A DNA stretch of 64,000 nucleotides. Origin: Amia ocellicauda (taxonomy: Eukaryota > Chordata > Actinopteri > Amiiformes > Amiidae). The stretch spans positions 1,934,300-1,998,299 of the forward strand of contig NC_089852.1 of the NCBI RefSeq assembly GCF_036373705.1, given 5' to 3'. Made by a program: the position numbers and the translations under genes. The notes below the pieces were generated by a model. It made no database searches. It worked only from the letters and a program-made list of their open reading frames with translations, and was not told where the DNA came from. Positions 46,241 to 64,000 of this stretch are shown here, one piece after another. The stretch's first letter is position 1, and every line of letters begins with the position of its first letter.

Positions 46241-48183
46241 ATGAGGTGAGTGTGGGATTGAGCTGGGCCAGGGCTGCGGCCCCAAACCACACGGAGCAAG
46301 TTCCCCACCTGTGTAATTAATACAGTCAGGCGTTTTCACTTCCATTAATTAAAATGCTTGGCTCCTTGTGTGTGTTGTGTGTGTGTGTGTGTGTGTGTTG
46401 TTTTGGTTTCTCCACAGGGGAGGAGCACAGAGGCCCATCACACCGCAGAACTTCAGACAGCACTATCAGTCACTCGCTGCCAAGGACAATGCTGGATTCC
46501 GAAGGGAGCTTGAGGTACCGCCCCTTCCTGTGTTGATGTGGAAATGGGGGTGTGGTGGGAGTAAGGGTACGAGGGGGGGGTAGGGGGGAGGAGAGCAGTT
46601 GGGGTAATTAATGACAAGGGAGGGGGATGTTAGAGATAGAGAGGGGGGACACCTAGGATGGCACCTAGTACACTAAAAATGAGTCAGGACTGCGTGATGA
46701 AACAAACCAGCCAATAGGACATGAGACTGACAGAGAGAGACAGAGACACAGAGGTAGAGAGAGAGAGACAGGAACAGACAGGTAGAGAGACAGACAGAGA
46801 CAGAAAGAGACAGAGACACAGAGATAGAGAGAGACACACACACAAAGACAGAGAGAGGGACACTGCACTATGTGTGGTATGAAGAACCTACTTGGGCACA
46901 GCTGCTGTAATTAGCTCTGCCCCGGCTGTGACTGTGAGTCAGCCTCCAGTGTGCCAGCCCGCCCACCTCACAGCTGCCTGCGTCCTCCAGGTAACAGTGC
47001 GCTCCCGCAGGCAGGCGAGGCACAGACTCCTGTACCTGCGCAGGTATGTGGCCAGACCAGCCTGTCAGGAGCAGTAGGTGTGTATGTGTGGCGGGGGTTA
47101 ATCAGCCCTGTCTACTTTGCTGCGGACGCTGTGTACCTTTACACAGACCGGCACAACAAGCTCACCAGCACAGTGCTGGTCCCTGTTTCCCCAGAGCATG
47201 GAGGCCAAACCCAGCACACTGCACCCAATAGCTGACTGCAGCCCTACACTGCCCTGCTCTTTACTGCTCTGCTCTACACTGCTCTGTAAGTGTGCTCTGC
47301 TGTTGGCAGGAGCTGCGGGGCGTGGGGAAGGAGCTGACCTCCAGAGCAGGCGAGCTGGACGCCAACAGGGACAAGAACCGATACTCCAACGTTGTCCCCT
47401 GTGAGTACAGCACTACACAACATAGCACTACACAGCACTACACAACACAGAACTACACAGCTCTACACAGCACTACCACTAGGAGCCACTAGGCCTGCCA
47501 TACGGACTTAATTACATAGCAGCAAAGAACAGAGGTTTACTTTCTCTTCAGAGAGGATGTTGCACTAATAGCGTGTAAACAACAGCCACAATTTAAATCA
47601 ATTTGAGCGTTGGCTGTTTTACACGCAGGTGGCTCCGTATCGACCACCTGGGAAACATTTCCAGCCACTTTTCAAGCCTACAGACACCAAACTTAACCTG
47701 ACCAAGCCTAGCCTGACTTAACTAGCCTGACCTAAATCCCTGCTGTAAGGGGAAAGGATAAAATGTCCAGTGATAAGTGCTCAATGTGTCTACTGCTAAT
47801 GTCCAGTGCTCAGGGCTCCATGTTTTCTCTCATCACAGATGACCACTGCAGGGTCCGGCTCAGCCTGCAGCCGACACGGCTGCACTCTGACTACATCAAC
47901 GCCAGCTACATCCCTGTGAGTCACCCTACACACACACACGTTGGTGCCGCTATCATTATGAGGACTCTCCATAGACATAATGATTTTTATACTGTACAAA
48001 CTATAGATTCTATCCCCTAACCCTAATAACAAACTTTCTGCATTTTTACATTTTCAATAAAACATCATTTAGTATGTTTTTTAAGCGATTTGAATTATGG
48101 GGACATTGGCAATGTCCTCATAAACCACCGTTATAGCATAATAACCTTGTAATTACCAGTTTGAACCTCATAAACCAGCCCCC

Positions 48184-48215
<32 letters not shown>

Positions 48216-48825
48216 CAGACACAGACACACACTCACACTCTCTCTCTCACACAAACACACATACTGTACACTCTCTCTTACACACACACATACACTCTCT
48301 CTCACACATACACACACACTCACATTGTGTGCTGTGGTCAGTGTACTCAGTGCTGTCCCGTGTGCCGTACGCAGGGCTGCAGCTCGGACAAGGAGTTCAT
48401 CTGTGCCCAGGGCCCGATGCCCAACACCACAGTCGACTTCTGGCGCATGGTGTGGGAGCAGGATGTCCGGATCATTGTCATGCTGACCGCCTGCACGGAG
48501 AACGGCAAGGTCTGCCACCACCACATCACCATAAATATCATAATTATTGTCATCAGTACTATCATTGTTATCATCAGCCTGCCTGTGAGAATAGGCAGTC
48601 TCGTCCTCTTGCAAGATTTTTATTCCTCTTCTTCCGCTCTGACAGACACCTCCTAAACCTCCAAAAACGACAGCCAATACATTGCTTGTGCTTTTTGTCT
48701 AACAGATATGATCAATAAGTATTGATTTCAGTAGTTTACAACACCGATTTGTGATTTGGTGTGAGGGGTTGAGATGTGAAGTGGTTTGGCTTATAGTACT
48801 GTCACCTGCAGACATATTGTCTAGT

Positions 48826-48868
<43 letters not shown>

Positions 48869-50687
48869 TTGTTGTCATTGTGAAGCCTGCCCCTCTTGCC
48901 TGTCTGCTCACAGTGTGTGATAAACTCTCCAGGCAGTAATGTAGTCAGTCCTGCCTGCCCTAACCATGTGATGGGGCCATGTGTGTTGTCTCAGCAATAA
49001 TTTATATATGTGTGTGTGTGTGTGTGTTTGTCCATATGCATGTTTACATGGGCGTGCATGTTTTTTGTGTATGTGCAGGTGCTGTGTGAGCAGTACTGGC
49101 CCTCTGAGAGAGTGACGGTCACCTATGGGTCAGTTCAGGTCACCAACCTGCTGCAGCACCACCAGCAGCACTGCCTCATCAGCAGCATGCGCCTGCGGCA
49201 CGTGAGTCCCTGCACCCCCCGACATACCCCTCCATGCCACACACAATCCCCACGCACCCCACAGGCCCCACACCCTTTGCACACTCTCCAACCCCTCCCC
49301 CCACACACACACACACTTAGTTCCCACACAGCCCTCACCCCCCACCCTGTACCATACCCCCGCCTCATTCCCTCCAAGCTGGCATGGATACTTCCCAGTC
49401 CGAGTGGCTGTGTTCATTCTCTGGAGGCTTGTCATGTGGCTGAGGCGTGACAGTGGCATGTGCATGGCTTGTTTCAGAGCCCCAGCCCTGAGGAGAGGAA
49501 TCTGACTCACTTCTTCTACACGGAGTGGCCTGACTGCGGGGTCCCCCGTGACCCCGCTGACCTCACTGACTTCACTGAGATCGTGCGGGTGCACCTCAAC
49601 CGCACCCCCCGCTACGGGCCCACCGCCGTACATTGCAGGTGAGTGTGTCTGTCTGTCTCTCTGTCTGTCTGCGTCTCTGCCTGACTTTTTGCCATATTTA
49701 TGAATTCCAAAGATGTCTCTATCTTTTACTTTCTATCTCTGTCTTGTCTGTCAGTTTATGTGTGTGTGTGTGTGTGCAGGGTTACTGTACCACTGTTCTG
49801 TGTTGCAGTGCTGGTGTGTGTGTGTCTCAGTGTGTGTTCTGTGTTGCAGTGCTGGTGTGGGGAGGACCGGCTGCTTCCTGGCTCTGCTCCAGCTGTTGCA
49901 GCGGCTCCGGCTGTGCAGGGCGGAGGCGTGCCTGGATGTGCAGAGCGTGGTGTGTAGACTGCGGAGACACCGGCACCGGCTCATGGTGCAGACACTGGTG
50001 AGACTCACCACAAGGCCTCGACACTGGGGAAGCCAGGAGACGTCACACTGTCACAAAATGTATTACACCAGTGTAGACTGGTAGGCTGTGTACTCTTACA
50101 CTGGGCTGTGTTACAGTTCCAATGATCCATTGTCCTGCAGCTCCAGATTCTGTGACTCCAGTGTTCCAGTAAGGAATTGTTGAAGCATTCCCTTTGATTC
50201 TCACACTGTTATTCTGATGTTGTGGCTGTGTTCTGATGTTCTGATGTTTTGATGCTGTGCTGTGCAGGAGCAGTACATCTTCATCCACCATTGTCTACTG
50301 CACACGCTGAGTGACAGCAAACAGGCCGCCACGCAGCACAGAATGGGGTGAGGGGGCCGCACCACACACTGTCCATCACACAAACACACACACGTACACT
50401 GCCTTTCACACAGGGTCATCCCTTCTAGCTGTTTATGTATTTCCTCATGTATATTAATCTATGTACACTGGCTTGTGTGCATTTGTAGGATTGTGCAGCA
50501 GGGCCGCGCTCCAGAGCCCCCCCGATGGAGAGAGGGACATCCACTGCCGCCCCCACCCCACAGGAGCAACATGCGCCCGCGCCCCCCCAGTACCCACAGA
50601 GACAGAGACACACAGGGGGATGACACGAGAGAGAGACTGACAGAGAGAAACAGAGAGAGAGGGGGAGGGAGAGAAAGAGAAATGTGA
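46241..50687 (+). CDS. Protein tyrosine phosphatase, single catalytic domain, apparently cytosolic
   Basis: Removes phosphate from phosphotyrosine. Coding exons: 46241-46245, 46418-46514, 47310-47400, 47839-47915, 48375-48509, 49079-49201, 49478-49638, 49850-49997, 50268-50347, 50489-50687 (about 371 residues). Phases agree at all junctions. Motifs in order: [12 protein letters not shown] (substrate-recognition loop), [43 protein letters not shown] (WPD loop with the general acid), [10 protein letters not shown] (catalytic Cys and Arg) and MVQTLEQYIF (Q loop). All catalytic residues are present. The sequence is nearest in style to R3-type receptor phosphatases, yet an in-frame TGA lies 13 codons before the ATG in the same exon, so this transcript encodes no ectodomain. 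The last exon becomes Arg/Glu-rich because it runs through a GA/CA repeat; its end is uncertain. The exact ortholog is not recognised. Confidence 0.86.
48832..48868. repeat. (AAT)n microsatellite
   Basis: About 12 AAT units inside a PTP intron. CA-rich repeats also occupy 48,182-48,322 in the preceding intron. Confidence 0.95.
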
Positions 50688-51127
50688 GTGAGAGACACTA
50701 TATACATCACCACTGCAATTCCACACCTAAAAACAAAAGCAAACACTGAGAAATATTATAGTATTATTACTATTTCACAGCAGAGCACACCCACCTGTGG
50801 TTAAAATACTCTCTCTCACACACACACTCAGTAAAGATACTGAGATAGGGAAAGAGAGATAGAAAGAGAGAGGGTGGGATAGAAAGAGAGGACAATAGCT
50901 GCCCCAGCTACCTGACTCACAACAGGACCAGGAGTTACACTGGATGGAGGTCAGAGGTCAGAGGTTGGAGTTCACCATGTACTTCTATATCTGCTGCTGT
51001 GCCAGAGGAGCCCCTCCTGCAGCCAGTGTAGATCCTCAACTCCTCTTCTACAACACAGCACCCCCCTACACCCTGAACACGTGCAAAACTTTTTATTTTA
51101 AATTAAAAGCAAAACAAAAGCAGCATC

Positions 51128-51545
51128 TCAGGGCCAGGGCTGAGACCCTGCTGGACTGGACTGTATCTCTGAAGGACCAGGGCTGAGACCCTGCTGGATT
51201 GGACTGTGTCTCTCAGGACCAGGGCTGAGACCCTGCTGGACTGGACTGTGTCTCTCAGGACCAGGGCTGAGACCCTGCTGGACTGGACTGTGTCTCTCAG
51301 GACCAGGGCTGAGACCCTGCTGGTTTGGACCATGTCTCTCAGGGCCAGGGCTGAGACCCTGCTGGACTGGACTGTATCTCTGAAGGACCAGGGCTGAGAC
51401 CCTGCTGGATTGGACTGTGTCTCTCAGGACCAGGGCTGAGACCCTGCTGGTTTGGACCATGTCTCTCAGGGCCAGGGCTGAGACCCTGCTGGACTGGACT
51501 TTATCTCTGAAGGACCAGGGCTGAGACCCTGCTGGACTGGACTGC
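51128..51545. repeat. 42-44-bp minisatellite, about ten units
   Basis: Each unit contains GGGCTGAGACCCTGCTGG followed by GGACTGTGTCTCTCAGG or a CTCTGAAGGACC variant. The unit length is mostly a multiple of three, so both strands stay open and encode repeating peptides without meaning. Located between the convergent PTP and QRICH1 genes. Confidence 0.95.
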
Positions 51546-54543
51546 ATACCCGGGACAAATACAGGTGTTTTGTATGCTAACGAGGGAATATAATATAGTA
51601 GTTTAAATGTACATTTGACACAGTTTATTATATTTGAAAATGAATTATTTGGTAGAAACTATTTAATTATAATAAATGCAAATAAACAGTTGAACAGTTC
51701 CCTTCATAGCAGCAGCCATAACACATTTCCGACAGCCTGACGGCACAAGGGTCAGGGGGCCGTGAGGTCAGGTTGGGGTCCAGGCTCAGCTGCCCATGCT
51801 GTTCCGCGGTGCAGCCCTCCAGACCGTGGTATCCAAGTATCGTGGACCAGCACAGCATGAACTAAACAGCCCACACAAACTGTACTGCATATAAAACACA
51901 CACACACTCACACACACAATAACATGCATACATACATTAACAAACACGTATGTATCCACAGAAGCACACATAAATACATACATACATCCATCTCGTCCAA
52001 AGGGGTCAAAATTAACTGCCAAAGCAACACCAGTACAGAACACAATGCATTCAGAATCATTCCCTTGATATTTTGGAGGGTTTCTCCAGTGTGGATGCAA
52101 GACGACTCTCAGCTCCAGCTGCTCACAGGGTGCCAGTTCCCGGGCTGGTGATCTTGCCTGTGCCTCGCCTGCACCTGTCTCCAGCACAGTCCCGTGCCGT
52201 GACCCGAGTGCCAACGCAGCGCAGTTTGTCTTACATGGAGTCCCGTTCGTCCCCGTGACTTGTGTGCACTTATTCCCTCTTCAGCAGCTGAATCTGTGAT
52301 TCAGACTTAAAATCACCAGTGCTGGGCCCGCAGCACTGAGGGACAATTGCCTCCAGGTCAGCTGTGGGGACCTGGAAGACGAGACACACTGCGCTGTTGA
52401 CTCCGTGCAGCGACAGCAGATCTGACCAGCCGATTGAAATGGCAGTGTTTCGTGTCACCTTTCTATATTAAGCTGACACACTCCTTTACACTCTTGCACA
52501 CACACAGAGTCTTTCAACTGAGCTGTAGTATTACAACAAATTAACAGACTGGACCGAACCCTGTTCCCCAGACAGAACCAGTGTCGGTTCATTTTTTTTC
52601 TCCTGTGTCAGCTGTTGGAAACTGGTTGTGTTGGTAGGCGATGCAACGACCGGCCTTGGGGGACATGTCTTCTGCTCTTTGTTTTATTGCACTCCTGTTT
52701 ATGGTTTAATTGGTTGACTTAATTTTTGGGCTTAATTAGTCAACATGTGTGTGTGTGTGAGATCAGTGACTCACAGGCCTATAAACCCTTTCGCTGTGTG
52801 GCCCTCCCCAGGAGCAGGGCTGACACTGCTGATTTGCACAACACAGCCCCCACCCCCACTATCGGCAGCAGAAACCTTTGCACGGGGAGGGAGAAAGCAG
52901 TCGCAGACAGACACAGAAACGAGTCGATCACTGTACAAAAGGCATGTTTGAAAACACGTGCTTTGCCATTCTGAATAAACAACTGGAGAAAACGAATACA
53001 TATGAGCGCGCGGGGGGGCTGGAGAGAGAAAGTGAGAAAATAAAAATACAAAAGAAAAAAATAAAAATAAAAAAGAGCAGAGTGGTCTCTATTTGTTGTT
53101 TTTTTATCGTATATCATACAAGTGTGTTTATATTACAATGCAGTTCAGAGCCCAAAGGCCCCAGAGAGCGCTGGGGGCAAGACCCCTGTGCCTGGGGGGA
53201 GGGGAGGGCCAAGGGTACACGGAAGGTGGGGGGGGATAATAAAGTCTTTAGATTTATTTTTTATTCTCCTTTTAATATTCTTCATCCCTTCCAGGACACA
53301 GCCTTATAAAAACCGTCCGCAGTCAGTCCTGTGTGCGCCGGAAGGTTCCCCCCCCAGGAGCTCTGGCTGTGGCGAGACCCGGGGGAGACCGAGACGCCAA
53401 CACCACCCCCACCCCCCCCGCTTCTTGTAAAGAAATCCTTTGCAAGGTAAACGCTGCTCCTCCACTCTGCTCTGAAGGTGTCCCGATGGGCTCCACCCCA
53501 GTCACGTCCGTGCCACGATTTTAGTTTGCTTCCTTTTACAAGCAGCACCTCCATCTCCCAGACATGAGAGTCCTGCGCTCCCCCCACACTGGCACCAGCG
53601 CGTGTCCGTGGCCCGGCGGCCTCGGGGAGGGCCGCTCCTCACGTGCCGCTGCAGTCCGTACAGGCTTGCTGGCACCCCCCCCCACACACCCCCGCCCGAG
53701 AACAGACACTTCAGAGGAAAGAGCAGAAGGAAGAAAGAGATACAGCGAGAGACAGGAAGAGAAAAGAGGGAAAGAGACAGGGAGCGAACTGAACCGCATG
53801 AGAGCGACAGATGAAACAGAGAAGGAACGAGAGATCCCAGGCTCCTCAGTGTCTCGGCCCCCACGAGAGAAACTCATTTCGGTCGCTATAGAGAGAGAGA
53901 GATGAAAAACCTGACATAAAATGGAAAAAGAGAGGAACAGACGAGGGGGTGGATGGCGGGGGGACGGCGTTCTTCTCTGTAAAGTTTTGAGTTTGTCCTT
54001 ATGAAACAGGATGAATCGGCCGCCTTCGAAACAAAACGGAGACGGGCCGCCCGCTGCTGCAACAACAAACCAAACCAAAAAAAAAAAAAATAGTACACTG
54101 ATTTATTTAAAAAATAAAGTAAGATGCAACTTAGAAAAATAAACCGAAAAAAAAAAAAATTGTAGAGATGGGCAACTTTTTTCCTCCTTAATTGCTCCAC
54201 TGTGTCCGTCTGTCCGAGCATCCCGTCCGTCTGTCCACTGCATAGTGTGTCTCACACTGGACACCCCTGCTGATTTGGCGAGGAGTCAGGAGAAGAGGCG
54301 TGGGGGGGGGGGGAAACCGTGTTTCTCTCTCGGTCAATCAAAGGGAGAGAGCGGGAGGGAGAGAGATGGGAGAGAGACGGGGTGGCGAGGAGACGGGGCA
54401 GGATGGCAGATGATGAATCGACAGAGAGAGAGTGAAGGGGAGGGGTGAGGAAGAGCAAGTTGTCCAAGTCAGATTGTCCCTCAACAGCAGCCCCTCGTCA
54501 CCTCCTCCTCCTCCCCCTCTCCTCACTCCTCTTCCCCCTGGTC
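51546..54543. other. Intergenic sequence and QRICH1 3' UTR
   Basis: The right part, up to 54,543, is presumably the QRICH1 3' UTR; minus-strand AATAAA-type signals occur near 54,100-54,110 and 53,250-53,262, and which is used cannot be told. A minus-strand segment at 52,378-52,275 looks like a terminal exon (good CTTCCAG acceptor, then VPTADLEAIVPQCCGPSTGD and a stop at LLKRE), but no partner exon is seen. Confidence 0.4.
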
Positions 54544-61330
<6,787 letters not shown>

Positions 61331-63639
61331 CTGGACACACTGCGTAGCTTCTGCAGTGTGCGGCTTGAAAAGAGTTTTTAATGTTGTCATGCCTCACCCA
61401 AAAGATTCATAATAAATTAATATGATCGATTGGTGTGGCTGACGCAGGTTATTTTCAGGTGTTTTGCAGATGCTTGCTGACGGACAGTGTGGACACAGGG
61501 CCCGGCAGTGAAAGCGTTAACACCTGCGGCCGCTCTTCACCACGCCGACGGCAGCGGACGAGCGTCCCTCCTCGTTATCACTCATTCATTATTCCGCACA
61601 GAGCCATCAGCTGAGGGCAGCGCAGGCGGCACAAAATGCGGCAACAGACGAGCTGCACTGACGGCCGGGATCTGCCCGAGCGCAGACCGCCAGCCCAGCG
61701 CCGTGTGCCGCCCTGCCGCACTCCGAGAGGGGTGTCCCCGCCACAGAGCAGCGCTGCGAGGACGCCAGCCGTCAGTGTGCCTCGACAGTCTGGATTTAGT
61801 GACCACGATCACATACATGTACTGTCCCTGCTTCAATATCTGTATTCATTTAAATAATATATTAATATAATATATAGATCCCTCTCTATCTCACACTCAG
61901 GACACACCAGGTGGAAACAGAGGGACAATGGTGACACACATTACAGCCCAGTACACCAACACACAGCCCAGCACAGGGAGACAACAACCCAGCAACACAC
62001 AACCACAGACAACAAACACACAAGATTGTTTATTATCTCTCTCTCTCTACACACACATTGTATCTACACACCTCTATATAACAGTAACAGTGGCTGCTTG
62101 GCCTCCTCACTGCTGTCAGTCAGTGATCCAGACACTCTTTCAGGCCCAGCCTGTTGTTCACTCATCTCATTCTCTACGCTAGCGTCCAGCCCAGCCCTTC
62201 TCACCGAGCTCACTGAACTGCTGAATAAGTGCCAGCGCACACACGTTCTCCATACCTGTCCTCTTAACTTCTTGTGAAATCCCAGTGAAATCCCAGTAAA
62301 ACCTGTTACCCTGTAGACCCTCTCCAGGACCCGGGTTCAACAACTCGATCAATCAAAGTTGGTCAGTCAGGTCAGTCCATCAATCAATTAATCTTTATTT
62401 GGTACAGCAGCCTCCCTGACAAGCCGTCCGAGAGCTTCCGTTATCAGGCTGGAGATGGACCACGACACCCGACCGCCCCCCCCCCGCCTCTCTTTACACT
62501 TTAAACAAACCACACTCTCTCCCCAGTCTTCCCAGTCTAAGGCACCCCCGCTCTGCCTAAAATGTTGTGTAGCTAACCAACCTTCCCCCAGCTGACTGTC
62601 AGCGAGGGTCCCAAGACTATCCTGATGCTCAGTCGTTTAATCCTGGCAAAAACTACTTTTGTCTGTATGAACATGAAAATGAACTGATTATTCCACTGTA
62701 TTCAATGGGGGATCATTGCTATAAAATGCCAGGGAAAACAAAACCCTTGGCCACAAACAAACAGCCATGACAGTGTGAACAGCAGCCCCTACCTCAGGCC
62801 CCCAGTGGCGCCACAGCTGGAGTGGGAACACAGAACTGCAGTCACCTTGATTCACCTCAACATAATTCCAGTCCTGATTCTGGAACGCAAAGATCTTTCC
62901 AATTCCAGGTTCCAGAACTGAACCGGAGTCGTCCTACACTGACCCAGCAGGAGCCTTATCTTAGCACACAGATGTAAACTACTTCCTTTCCAACCATCTG
63001 CTGACCGGCTACACTGCCCCATCACTGTGGGGCTCCTTGCTACTGTGTCCACCAATGCACTAAAAATGGCCCTCCTTAAAACTCTTTTTGATTGATCAAC
63101 AAGCTTACAGGGGGAGGTTGACCCCCCACCTAACCACCAGGATGAACTACTGAATGACTGGCTGTTGTGATGTATGTTTTTGTGTGTGTTATGTGGAATG
63201 ATAAATGATAAATTAAGGGATGCTGGGGGTCAGACACCAGGCTCTCTTCCCGAACTGCAAGAGGAAGGAATTCTGAACAGATCCCATGTGACTTTACCTG
63301 TCAATCAGAAAGTGCCATGTGGCCTGTGCCACAGCTGACACTCCCAGTCTCTGGCACAGTGCTGAGCACAACCCCACAGCCACACTTGGGATACAAATGC
63401 CTGCCCTACAGAGCTCAGCGCCATAATAATAATAATAATACAAAATTAAATACTAAGATATAATCGTTTAGCAGACGCTGACTGGGAGAACTGAATTCAA
63501 TCGGACTGGACTGCTGCAGAGTCACTGACTGGACTGGACTGGACTGGACTGGACTACTGCAGAGTCACTGACAGCACCTGATCTCAAAGCAAGGATGCAG
63601 AATAAGGAGGTCCACTCCAGCGCAGTAGCTCTCTAGGGG
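61331..63639. other. Gene-free stretch upstream of QRICH1
   Basis: A second short CpG-rich block lies at 61,490-61,765. The rest is mixed-composition sequence with a short C-run, an (AAT)n with TTTAGCAGACGCT repeat core at 63,422-63,482 and GGACT pentamers at 63,525-63,556. No gene is supported. Confidence 0.45.
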
Positions 63640-64000
63640 CCACACAGCAGGGCCCAGACAGGGTACCTCCTCTTAACAACACGAGCATCTCTTGGGGACC
63701 TGGCCAACCAGCAGCGGCCCGCCTCCCGAGTCTCTGTCCGGGCATTTACTGCGCTCACAGATGTGTTCAATAGTAACAATAAAAGGTTTAAAACGTTAGC
63801 AACACACCCAGATCCCCGCACAGGGACCCGCACAGGGGTGTCTGCGGCGGGGGGGGGTGCTGCCGTGTACGCGCGCATCCGGTCCCCACTCGGCTGTGCC
63901 CGCGGCCCTGCTCGTGCCCGCCCCCCTCTGTCCGGGGCGCGCTCCCGAGCTTCCACACAACAACAGCGAGGGGTGGGGAGCGCGCCGCCCCCCCCCGGAC
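63640..64000. other. CpG-rich block at the window edge
   Basis: Strongly GC- and CpG-rich sequence running off the right edge (GCGCGCCGCCC, GCTCGTGCCCGCC), likely the promoter of the next gene. A minus-strand frame of 107 residues at 63,633-63,956 shows no recognisable domain and is not called as a gene. Confidence 0.4.

Noticed and set aside
51128-51547. A 139-residue repetitive protein on the minus strand
   Set aside because: It is produced by a 42-bp minisatellite whose unit is divisible by three; no start context, splice sites or homology.
63633-63956. A 107-residue minus-strand protein at the right edge
   Set aside because: CpG-island sequence with no recognisable domain or splice evidence; more likely promoter DNA.

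Overview
The window is vertebrate nuclear DNA, most probably from a ray-finned fish. The signs are spliced genes with short introns, CpG-island promoters, many CA/GA/AAT microsatellites, and a mixed load of Tc1/mariner, hAT, Harbinger, piggyBac, CR1/L2-like LINE and Ty3/gypsy sequences. An early-branching lineage such as gar, bowfin or sturgeon is possible, but the sequence alone does not settle this. No bacterial features are present.

Four protein genes can be assembled exon by exon. (1) ARIH2, an RBR ubiquitin ligase, is on the minus strand; its first five coding exons run from 2.5 kb off the left edge, with a CpG-island promoter near 5.2 kb. (2) A complete 11-exon Rab GDP-dissociation inhibitor (442 aa) is on the minus strand at 7.1-10.55 kb. 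(3) A single-domain protein tyrosine phosphatase (about 371 aa, 10 coding exons) is on the plus strand at 46.2-50.7 kb. (4) A complete QRICH1 (798 aa, 11 coding exons, 34-glutamine tract) is on the minus strand at 54.5-59.7 kb, with its CpG-island promoter at 60.7-61.3 kb. ARIH2 and QRICH1 are also neighbours on human 3p21.31, so this is a rearranged version of a conserved block; the GDI and PTP genes are not between them in human.

The 11-45 kb interval is almost entirely mobile DNA. It holds three near-identical Tc1/mariner copies whose transposase has 36 residues between the second D and the E (DD36E, the Incomer type). Two of these are open over full length and one carries a 10-bp frameshifting duplication. 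It also holds a second, internally deleted Tc1 family; a CR1-like LINE split by a 2.57-kb Harbinger-like element that itself contains another element; CR1 ORF1/ORF2 remains with an esterase motif; gypsy LTRs and a chromodomain fragment; and L1/Tx1-like, hAT and piggyBac-like remnants.

The most notable non-protein feature is an apparently functional U6 snRNA gene (23,768-23,874, minus). It has a TATA box, PSE-like element and distal element at the expected distances. It sits at the inner edge of a 2.3-kb T-rich tract that is mirrored by a 1.55-kb A-rich tract with its own U6 relic, giving a large strand-asymmetric inverted arrangement.
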